64,000 nt of DNA from Cygnus atratus (lineage: Eukaryota; Chordata; Aves; Anseriformes; Anatidae), in NCBI RefSeq assembly GCF_013377495.2, contig NC_066364.1, forward strand, positions 118,182,549 through 118,246,548. Reading direction: 5' to 3'. Shown here piece by piece: positions 48,815 through 57,700 of the stretch. Position 1 is the first letter of the stretch; the number at the start of each line of letters is the position of its first letter. The notes beneath the pieces are model-generated. The model was not told the origin of the DNA, did no database searches, and was given only the letters and a program-made list of their open reading frames with translations. A program made the translations under genes and the position numbers.

Positions 48815-50843
48815 AGAAAGCATTGAATGCTCAGAGTTCATTTAAATGCCTGAAAAGGCTTAAAATTACACCTCAGGGTCCTCCTTTTTAAGCTATGGGT
48901 TTAACAGCTCCTTAGTATTCCCATTGTGCACACACAAATGTCAACTAATAATCTCTTGTAAAGAAATTGTAAGTTTTCCTCATTTGTGTAAATGTTCCCT
49001 TTCTCTCCAAGTAAATAAAACTTTTATTTTTCTCCTGTGCCACTCATTCATTCCCACAAGTTAAAAATTACCCATGAGTATTTTGCTTGATGACACCAAA
49101 TAGGCACGCTGTGGATTCATTTCTAGGATTAGAGCCCTATGAAGTAGTATGTAATGAAAAGCAAACTGTTGGTTTCTATTATTCCACAAATATTCGGTGC
49201 ACACACACATCAAATTTCCAAGCAAGCTGCAGTGGGGGCGTGTGGGCAGAAGCCACGCTGTGCAGGACTGCCTTGGCCTGGCCTGCACCACCATCTCCCC
49301 TGGTCAGCTAACCAGTGCCATCGCATGGCAGAAGATTAAATAGGCAAAGGTGCACGAAATAACTCATTCTAGGATGTTCCTCCATCCAGGGAGCTTTCTG
49401 CAAGTTTCCACAGGGTATTCTCAAATTCTTCACCATGGATAAAAGACATCTTAAGGAAAGAGAAACATTCTCACTACAAAAAGTGGTTTTCAAAGCCTTT
49501 CTCTGAGCTCTGAGGAGCATCCCCTCAGCCAGAATTTGGGATAGCAACGGAAGGGGACTTGCAAAACACACAATGGCATAAACTGAGACCTATGAGGCCA
49601 CAGCCACTGTGAGTTGATAGATGATCCTCACCCCTGCTTGCAAGAATTTCTTCAAGAAAGCCCTCTTTCCTCTCAGTATTTTATTTCCAACTCCATCAGC
49701 TGCTGCCTCTCAGCTCAAGGCAACTGTGCTCCCACATTCACATCTAATGTTAGTTGCCCAGATTTCACAATTTACAACATTTACACATTTATCCCCATAC
49801 CTCCTTTTTCCAACCAAAATGCCCTCATTTATGACAACACAACAAATGAAGAACAAGTATTCTAGGTCCACCTACTCAGTGCTGTGCTCTGCCCAATCCC
49901 ATGAACATCCCTCACTCTCCAGCTCAGGACCCACCTCCAAAGCACATTTAGCAAATTCAAGAATCTACAAATATTTAACAGAAATCTTTACAGAAGCTCA
50001 AATGCTAAATGAAGGATTTACTGGGCCTACACACTTTAAGTAAATATACATGTAGCAATCGCATTTTATCCACCACCTCAAAATGAAACACAACTACTTC
50101 TTAACACTACATCTTTTAAAGCATCAGAAAGCCCTCTGCTGAAGAGACACCTTGCCTCTTACATCACCAGGATGCACTGTTTGAAAACAGGCTGCTGAAA
50201 AAGTACAGTAAACTGCACACATTTATTACAGTGGGTGTATGATAGACTACATATAAACACGTATGTATGTATAGATACATGCATAGCTCAATTACTAAAA
50301 GTTACCCCAAGAGCTTTTTGGAAGAAAGAAAAGAGATTTCCTCTGGCAACCATTCCATCCTCTGTGTTACTCATGCTTCATAGGGTCCTCAGGGCTCAAA
50401 CAAACAGGAACAAAAGAAACACGTATACCTCACTTCAGAAATCACAGCATTAATTCAGGAAAGAGAGATCCACATTTGCAACTGTTTCTTCTGCGCTCAA
50501 GCATTTACCTAAGAGAATTACTTAGTGATAGAGATGCCCAAGTTATTCAGGAGACCATCACAGCTTGCAAGGACTGCAGAGCTGAAGCAGTTAGCCACAT
50601 CTCCTGTTTGCAACCATCTGCTGCTCCTGGAATGAAGACACCCAAGTAGCAAGGTAACACACTGCTTTCCCAAGAAGAGCAGCATACATCTGCTATGGAA
50701 GTCCATCCAAGTGAGTTTTCTGAAAAAAGTAGGGAGATTTACTCAAGCAATTATTGCAGTTAATGCAAACTAAGGAAAACTAGCAGCACATGAAAGCTAT
50801 CAGAAAAGACACAGTAGGGTATTAAAGAAGAGGTAACCATGAC

Positions 50844-50863
50844 AAAAAAAAGGGGGGGGGGGG
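50844..50863 (+). repeat. A8-G12 homopurine tract
   Basis: Eight A followed by twelve G. It lies close to where the base skew of the interval changes sign (about 50.8-51.2 kb). Confidence 0.9.
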
Positions 50864-51175
50864 AGACCAAGTAAAAGAGAAAATAAGTTGTAAAATCTTA
50901 TTTCAATGTATTCTTCTAAGGCTGTTTTAGAAAGCTAGGATGAGAGCTACAAATCCTACTAAAATAAGTTTACCAGTTCAAAAAAGATGCTTTTCAGGTG
51001 TGGCATATGAACAGGCTCCTAGGTATGTTTAATGCTGGTCCCGATCACATCCCATAGGTGCCTTTTACACTGCAATGAAATCAGCAGCTTGAGATGTCTC
51101 ATCTGGGTACAAGCTGGGGATGTTGGTATAGCTAGGCCACTGTTGGGAAGCTTTATCAAGACAGTAGCAGGCATG

Positions 51176-51199
51176 ATTATTTATTTATTTATTTATTTG
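51176..51199. repeat. TTTA microsatellite
   Basis: About six TTTA units; an inverted AAAT array of similar length lies at 51,736-51,756. Confidence 0.85.
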
Positions 51200-51735
51200 A
51201 ATATAGATTTGCCTTTATCCACAACAGCGGTAAAAAGAGGAGGAAAACAATCGCTGCAATGGTAGATTTTTAATTCAAAGTAAGTGCTGCTTTTTTTTTC
51301 TTCTCATTCCCCATAAGCTGGTTTTACATAGCTAAGCTTGTGCAATGGATTTTGCTTTCAAAAAGATGAAAAAAAGTAGTAGGTACATGGAACTTCATAC
51401 TAGAGCTATTTCAGGAGTTTGATTTCATTTTATACCGTAAGGTAGCGTATAAACTTAAGCCTGGGTGAAAGCAGCACTGTAAGAAGTCATTTAATGAAAG
51501 TATACGTACAAAAGAATAAGTGCAGTAGCCAGCATGAGGGCTTATGTTTTATCTTGTATGGCGGTAAAGCCCTACTCGTGCAAAAGCTCGTAAATGTTAA
51601 GGACCATTTAGGATGTAATGTCAGATTATTCATGAGGAATTTCTGAAGGAGCAATATAATCTTTAAGAGACTTGTGTTTGTATATATTATGGAGGCAAAA
51701 TTTTCAAAGCAATCTTTGCTCTGAAATACTGTAAA

Positions 51736-51756
51736 ACAAATAAATAAATAAATAAA
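51736..51756. repeat. AAAT microsatellite
   Basis: About five AAAT units, complementary to the TTTA array 0.55 kb to the left. Confidence 0.85.
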
Positions 51757-51953
51757 AGTTGTACCAAGAATGGACCCTGAAAGTTCTGTTCTGTGGGGAC
51801 GTGCCATGTATCACTGGACGATTAGAACACCACCCCAAGAAAGATTTTCCCTGAGTCCTTCCTCTCAAACCTCCCTCTCTGTCGGTCTTCTTGTAAGAGC
51901 AGCCTGGCCAACCCAATCTAAAGGCTACCAAGAGATAAAAGCCTGCTTGAAGC

Positions 51954-51975
51954 TTTTTTTTTTTTTGGGGGGGGG
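51954..51975. repeat. T13-G9 tract
   Basis: Thirteen T followed by nine G, just upstream of the inverted repeat at 52,002. Confidence 0.9.
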
Positions 51976-52001
51976 TAGGGAGGGTGGTGGTGTTGAGTAT
52001 G

Positions 52002-52033
52002 TTATACACATACTCCTTGGAGTATGTGTATAA
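52002..52033. repeat. Perfect 15 bp inverted repeat with 2 bp spacer
   Basis: The arm TTATACACATACTCC is followed by TT and then its exact reverse complement GGAGTATGTGTATAA. As RNA or single-stranded DNA it would form a near-complete hairpin. Confidence 0.95.
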
Positions 52034-52432
52034 ATTTCAATTAGCATTTTGAGCATGCCCTTAGGATTCTGGATGGATATATTTCAATAAAACAGTGAAG
52101 AGAAACCTATCTCCACATTGCATCTGCTATTCATAAGCATAACTTTGGAACAAAAACACATCTCTTATCCTGGTCCCAAACTAGATGGGGAAATGTGCAT
52201 GAAGAAGCTAGAACTGAACTAGTTCTTGGGTAGTATATATTGTTATTAATTAATTAATCTGATTAAGCATCTCGGTTGAGAAAAATACCAGAGGAAAATA
52301 TTTAAATAAAATGTAGGCAAAGTGTTGAGTAAGTGAATTGTGTTCTTGCTTTTTCATGTGATCAAGCATGAATTTTCTTTGCTTTCTAGTATCTTGAAGT
52401 AAATCTGAATTCTTGTCCTTTTTCTGTTTCAG

Positions 52433-52504
52433 TGGTATGGCCTTAACATGTTAGCCCATGACAGTTATGAAGTTAAGCCCGTAAACCTAAGGCTTCTCAT
52501 TTTG
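52433..52504 (+). other. Candidate + strand exon, 72 bp
   Basis: A strong acceptor (CTTTTTCTGTTTCAG) and a strong donor (TTTTG/GTGAGT) flank a 72 bp segment that is open in phase 0 (WYGLNMLAHDSYEVKPVNLR, then LLIL). It lies 2 kb upstream of the PNPT1 start in a + strand T-rich segment. It may belong to an alternative upstream PNPT1 exon or a non-coding + transcript, or be chance. No family recognised. Confidence 0.25.
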
Positions 52505-54152
52505 GTGAGTGTGGAAAAAGCTATCTAATAATTTTGGTTTAAGTCAAAAGATCTGTTTTCAATGCTTACTGTTGTTTGTGAACTGTTTAAGTCTTCTAAT
52601 GCATTTTCAAATGGAAAAAATGACAAGGTTGATCATTACTTCTCAAAAGCATCATCTGAAAAATAGTTTTTCTAATGTTTATTCTGGATTCTTTTTACAA
52701 CCATACATAATCTCAGCTATACAATTCATTCTTTGGTACAAGTAATGTGGATGAATTACCTTTTTTTTTCTTCCTGAAGCATACATTTTGCATGACCGCT
52801 TCTTAGTTTGAAAGTGACGGCATTTCTGTAAGAAAGATTTCAGAACAATGTCAGAACACAAGTTTTGACTATGTAACATGATTGATCACCGAAGTTAGGA
52901 GAATAGGATGTCACGGTTTCTTTTACATATAAATTATTGAGATGAAGCGTCGGGCATCTGGAGCTAATGGAAATGTTTGTTGTATGCTGGTTACTCTTGA
53001 CAAGTAAAATGTTCATGAGAAATACTTCACGCTAATTTTGTGTGGGTTTGTCCCTTGTGTGGGATGGATGGTGCCTTCTAGAAGAGCTTCATTTCTAGAT
53101 TGCTTTTAAATCATCCTTACACATTTCTCCTCCAGGCCTTCATGATGCTTCTTCCTAAATTCTCCAACATTGTTCTGTTCAACCTCAACAGACTCTTGCT
53201 TTATGTTCACCTTCCATTAAATGCTACCCTGCTGTCTTTTCTTTGCCTGTCACTTGTAACATGCATTTCTCTGCTTTAAGTGTGTTGGCTTCCCACTAAT
53301 TTAAGCTTTAAAAGCCCTAACTAACTGTCTCCTATGCTTAACAACTGAAGATAAGATTGTTACTTGTGACCTTTGCATTATATGAGTGTTTCCAACTACT
53401 CCTTTTTCCCCTCTCACAAAATCAAATGCATTATTATAACACAGAGCTTCCTAGCTCACAGCAAGTAGGCATTCAGAATTTTAATTGAGTAATAGTGACA
53501 CACAAATCTTTCCAGGATGTCAGCAGCAGAGCAAACAGGAATGCTAAAAACCTGGTGAACATTCTTGATCTGCCACCTAATGTATTTCTGTACCAAAATA
53601 AAACTGCAGCAGTGAATTCTGGGTCTGACTGAAGCTCTTAGCCCTACCCAGGCCAAACCCCAAGTTTCTAGATCATTTTATTTCTGCTCTGTCTTGCCAA
53701 AAAGGTAAGAAACTTGTTGGCACAGAAGAAAAACTATTACTTGGGCTGTTCACAAAGCCCATGAATGTGGTTTTTACAAATGCTGACAAAATGGCAGGAA
53801 AATCCTGTGAAGGAACCGATGAGCGAGCAATATTGAAACAGCGCTGGAACCAATCTGGTAATAAGCTGCCTTAAATTTTTAATGAAATCTCACCCAGGTT
53901 TCAGCCGTGGTCTCCTGATGGCCCAAATTTTGGAGGGAACGTGGCACTTTGCATTGTGGCAGGCCTGGTGGATGCCACGCTGAGGAGCAGGGCAGTGGCA
54001 GGGCCTTGCTGGCCACCAGCATGGCTCTTCCTGCTCACAGGCCCTGCAGCCCTAGATTTGTGAGGTGTTATTGTGGTTTTTGAGCTTCGTGCCTAACAAC
54101 TTCACATGCGACATGGTTTTCAGGGGAAAACAATTCAAAATGTGGTGGGTTT

Positions 54153-54180
54153 TGTGTGTGTGTGTGTGTGTACGTGTGTG
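54153..54180. repeat. TG dinucleotide microsatellite
   Basis: About 13 TG units with one AC interruption, directly upstream of the PNPT1 CpG island; potential Z-DNA-forming sequence. Confidence 0.9.
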
Positions 54181-54359
54181 TTTTTATTTTCCTTTTAGGC
54201 CTTTAAGGTGACAGTGACGCCTTAGGTGCCGGGGCTGTGACGTCTGGCCCCGTGACGGCACCAGCGCTCCCCTCACGGCCCCCCCGGCCATGGCGGCTGG
54301 GTGCCGTTGGCCCACCCGGCGCCGCCTGTCCCTGCGCGGGCTCCGTAGCCCGCGGAGCT

Positions 54360-54373
54360 CCGCCAGGGGGCGC
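54360..54373 (+). promoter_or_regulatory. CTCF-like core motif
   Basis: CCGCCAGGGGGCGC matches the CTCF core consensus CCASYAGRKGGCRS at 13 of 14 positions (G for A at position 3). It lies in the PNPT1 promoter island. Binding is not shown by sequence alone. Confidence 0.5.
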
Positions 54374-54406
54374 CGGGCCGCGCTGACGCGACGGAACGGG
54401 GACGGC

Positions 54407-54415
54407 GGGCGGGGC
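54407..54415 (+). promoter_or_regulatory. PNPT1: GC box (Sp1-type)
   Basis: GGGCGGGGC, a perfect Sp1/KLF core, about 110 bp upstream of the chosen PNPT1 start codon. Confidence 0.55.
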
Positions 54416-54522
54416 AGCAGCCAACCCGCACCCAGCTTGTTCGGCGGCGGCCCGCTCCCCACCGCCCCCGCCAGCCAACGGGGGCGCGGCTGCCGCCGAT
54501 GTGGTTGCCCCGACCCGGCGCG

Positions 54523-54722
54523 ATGGCCGCCGTCACGAGCTGCCGCCGGGCCGCGCTGGGCGCCCTGCCCCTGGGGGCCGTTGGGGCCGTTAGCGGCCGG
54601 GCCGCGGCGCGATGGCGGCGCCTGGCGCTGCCGGGAGGCTGCGGGCTGCGGCTGGCTCCTGCCCGCGGCGTGGCGGCGCAGCCCGGGCCCGGCCGGGCCG
54701 TGGCGGTGGAGGTGGGGGGCAG
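54523..54722 (+). CDS. PNPT1: PNPT1 exon 1: start and mitochondrial presequence
   Basis: Start chosen at ATG 54,523 (GCGATGG: G at -3 and +4) rather than the in-frame ATG at 54,499, which has a poor context (C at -3, T at +4). It begins MAAVTSCRRAALGALPLGAV, comparable to the MAA start of the human protein. There is no acidic residue before Glu63 and many Arg, as expected for a matrix-targeting presequence. It ends in phase 2 within the Arg of VGGR. Confidence 0.9.
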
Positions 54723-57700
54723 GTGAGCGGCCACAGCGGCACCGAGGGACCGGGAGGCAGGGAGCGGGAATCGGCACCGCGGCGTTGTGCCGAGCGCCTG
54801 CACGGCGCCCAAACGTGGTTGGAGCAGGCGGTACCCCGCGTGTAGGACTGACAGACACCCTGTGTGACAGACACCCCGCGTGTGGGACTGACAGACAGAC
54901 AGGCACCTTGTGCGGCTGGAGGCTTCTCCCCGAGCTGAAGGAATTGGGAGCTCTGGGGCAAAACCCCATCGGAGTTGCTTGTGGTTGGAGTTCCCCCTTC
55001 CACATATAATGAGGGTTTTCATATCCACCCTGAGGTGCAGCTGCTGTCCTTTAGGATAGGTGCTGGAGGTGAATGTAGGAGGCAATGGAGAGTTGCTTTA
55101 CATTCACTGTCAGTAACAGATTGTTTCTTTCCCACAGGAAGATGGAACTGTCTTCTGGAAAGCTCGCTAGGTTTGCTGATGGGTCTGCTGTTGTTCAGGT
55201 AAAAAAAAAAAAAAAAGAGCCTAGAGTGTGTGGAACTTCAAAACTTTTGGGTGTGAGCAGCCATTACTGGTGCATTCCAGCCTGTAAAAAAGTTGTGCCA
55301 AGTCTCAAGTAGCAATTTAATCCCTAATGAAAGTGTAGCTATGTGTTGGGGGCAACGGCGGGCTTTTTTTCCAACAACTTGCAAAAAGCATGGAATTATG
55401 CGGTTGTTTTTCTGCAGAGAGTATTGGGAACTGGAATATTAATATACGAATAAGTGTAGGACTTCGATTAATACTTTGGTTGCAGATAATCTTTTTTTTT
55501 TCCTCTTGATCCAGCTAGGTGACACAGCAGTAATGGTCACAGCAGTCAGTAAAACCAAGCCTTCTGCATCTCAGTTCATGCCACTAGTGGTAAGTACTAA
55601 TGACAGAACTTGTTCTGTGATAATTAGTGACAGCCTTTGCTGTGCTAATCATTAAATAGCAGAGCTCAAGATGCTGAGGGGAGAGAGGAAGGCGAGCAGC
55701 AGAGTACAGAGCTTGGACCTCAGAACAGCAGTCTGTGATAACATCACTGTATCTGTGGATGAAGTATGGTCAGTGGGTGTTCTCTCTACTGAGAGCTTTG
55801 TGAGCTTGGATGTCTGCTACAGCATCCAAGTTTCAGACATCATATTTTAGTTGTGTGGAAAAAATGGCCAGAGTGTTATGCTCAAAGGGTTTACAAGTGT
55901 TAAGGATTAATGATTCCTATTCTACCTGAAGACTGAATAATAGTGGATTTCTCAGAGGGTCTATCCTGGGACATTGCCCATTCAATATTTATGTCAATAT
56001 TTGGTCAATATTTGCAAATATTATATAATATTTGCCAATATTATTATTATTTGCCAATATTGGCCAATATTTGGTTGGCCGAGTCCCTTGGGAGGCGGTT
56101 CTGAAGGGCAGAGGAGTCCAGGAAGGCTGGGCGCTCCTCAAGAAGGAAATCTTAACGGCACAGGAGCGGTCCGTCCCCACGTGCCCAAAGACGAGCCGGC
56201 GTGGAAGAAGACCGGCCTGGCTGAACAGAGAGTTGCGGCTTGTGCTTAGCAGAAAAAAGAGGGTTTATAATCTTTGGAAAAAAGGGCGGGCCGCTGAGGA
56301 GGACTACAAGGATGTAGCGAGGCTGTGCAGGGAGAAAATTAGAAAGGCCAAAGCTCATCTGGAGCTCAACCTGGCTACTGCCGTTAAAGACAACAAAAAA
56401 TCCTTTTACAAATATATCAATGCGAAACGGAGGACTAAGGAGAATCTCCATCCTTTACTGGATGCGAGGGGAAACCTAGTTACTAAGGATGAAGAAAAGG
56501 CTGAGGTGCTTAATGCCGCCTTTGCCTCAGTCTTTAGCGGCAATACCGGTTGTTCTCTGGATACCCAGTGCCCTGAGCTGGTGGAAGGGGATGGGGAGCA
56601 GGATGTGGCCTTTGCTATTCATGAGGAAATGGTTGGTGACCTGCTAAGAAGCTTGGATGTGCGCAAGTCGATGGGGCCGGATGGGATGCACCCGAGGGTA
56701 CTGAAAGAACTGGCGGAGGAGCTGGCCGAGCCGCTTTCCATCATTTATCGGCAGTCCTGGCTATCGGGGGAGGTCCCAGTTGACTGGCGGCTAGCCAATG
56801 TGACGCCCATCTATAAGAAGGGCCGGAGGGCAGACCCGGGGAACTATAGGCCTGTCAGTTTGACCTCAGTGCCAGGAAAGCTCATGGAGCAGATTATCTT
56901 GAGGGTCATCACGCGGCACTTGCAGGGCGAGCAGGCGATCAGGCCCAGTCAGCATGGGTTTATGAAAGGCAGGTCCTGCTTGACGAACCTGATCTCCTTC
57001 TATGACAAAGTGACGCGCTTGGTGGATGAGGGAAGGGCTGTGGATGTGGTTTACCTTGACCTCAGTAAGGCTTTTGACACCGTTCCCCACAACATTCTCC
57101 TCAAGAAACTGGCTGCTCGGGGCTTGGACTGGCGTACGCTTCACTGGGTTAGAAACTGGCTGGATAGCCGGGCCCAGAGAGTTGTGGTGAATGGAGTCAA
57201 ATCTGGTTGGAGGCTGGTCACAAGTGGTGTCCCCCAGGGCTCAGTACTGGGGCCGGTCCTCTTTAATATCTTTATCGATGACCTGGATGAGGGCGTCCAG
57301 TGCACCCTCAGTAAGTTTGCAGATGACACCAAGCTAAGTGCGTGTGTCGATCTGCTCGAGGGCAGGAAGGCTCTGCAGGAGGATCTGGATAGGCTGGGCT
57401 GAGGTCAACTGTATGAAGTTCAACAAGGCCAAGTGCCGGGTCCTGCACCTGGGGCGCAACAACCCCAAGCAGAGCTACAGGCTGGGAGATGAGTGGTTGG
57501 AAAGCTGCCTGGCCGAGAAGGACCTGGGAGTATTGGTTGATAGTCGGCTGAATATGAGCCAGCAGTGTGCTCAGGTGGCCAAGAAGGCCAACAGCATCCT
57601 GGCCTGTATAAGAAGCAGTGTGGCCAGCAGGTCTAGGGAGGTGATTGTCCCCCTGTACTCGGCTCTGGTGAGGCCGCACCTCGAGTACTGTGTTCAGTTT

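Larger units (their letters stand above)
36746..50719 (-). other. Candidate minus-strand spliced transcript (lncRNA or orphan gene)
   Basis: Inferred, not recognised by homology. Minus-strand segments with good acceptor and donor signals are 50719-50509, 46680-46640, 45902-45673, 45128-45066, 43330-43259, 41809-41760, 40931-40856, 37500-37399 and 36814-36746. From an ATG at 45,862 a single frame stays open through the last seven, with phases 1,1,1,0,1,1, to a TAA in the final one, giving about 200 residues. The N-terminus MNWLCGQDLYIIAAVFLFFC looks like a signal peptide or membrane anchor; the rest fits no family I know. The base skew of the interval supports minus-strand transcription. The three exons from 45.9 to 43.26 kb are the best part; the downstream chain has many degrees of freedom and could be chance. 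A lncRNA is at least as likely as a protein gene. Confidence 0.3.
36626..54200. other. EFEMP1-PNPT1 intergenic interval
   Basis: No known protein-coding gene was recognised between the two anchors. About 37-50.8 kb is richer in C and A than in G and T on the + strand. By eye, line 44,401-44,460 has about 22 A, 27 C, 5 T and 6 G. This contrasts with the T-rich 51.2-54.1 kb segment. The interval holds minus-strand splice-site pairs (separate entry), a possible LINE remnant at about 41.2 kb, simple repeats, a 15 bp inverted repeat at 52,002-52,033 and a TG repeat before the PNPT1 CpG island. Confidence 0.7.
54230..54870 (+). promoter_or_regulatory. PNPT1: PNPT1 CpG-island promoter
   Basis: Composition changes abruptly to very GC- and CpG-rich here, surrounding the first coding exon, with no TATA box. 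It is a typical housekeeping promoter. Visible elements: four TGACG half-sites (54,215, 54,238 as TGACGTC, 54,252, 54,384), a GC box GGGCGGGGC at 54,407-54,415, and a CTCF-like core at 54,360-54,373. The start of transcription is probably in about 54.3-54.5 kb but is not determined. Long open frames on both strands in this block are a by-product of high GC. Confidence 0.85.

Noticed and set aside
49621..50043. 140-codon + strand ORF in the intergenic gap
   Set aside because: Ser/Thr/Pro-rich with no domain, no promoter or splice support, and on the strand opposite to the local transcription skew.
54184..55085. Several long ORFs on both strands (239-273 codons) around the PNPT1 first exon
   Set aside because: They overlap in several frames at once, are Arg/Pro/Gly/Ala-rich and coincide with the CpG island, where stop codons are rare. 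Only the short frame matching PNPT1 joins to the next exon.
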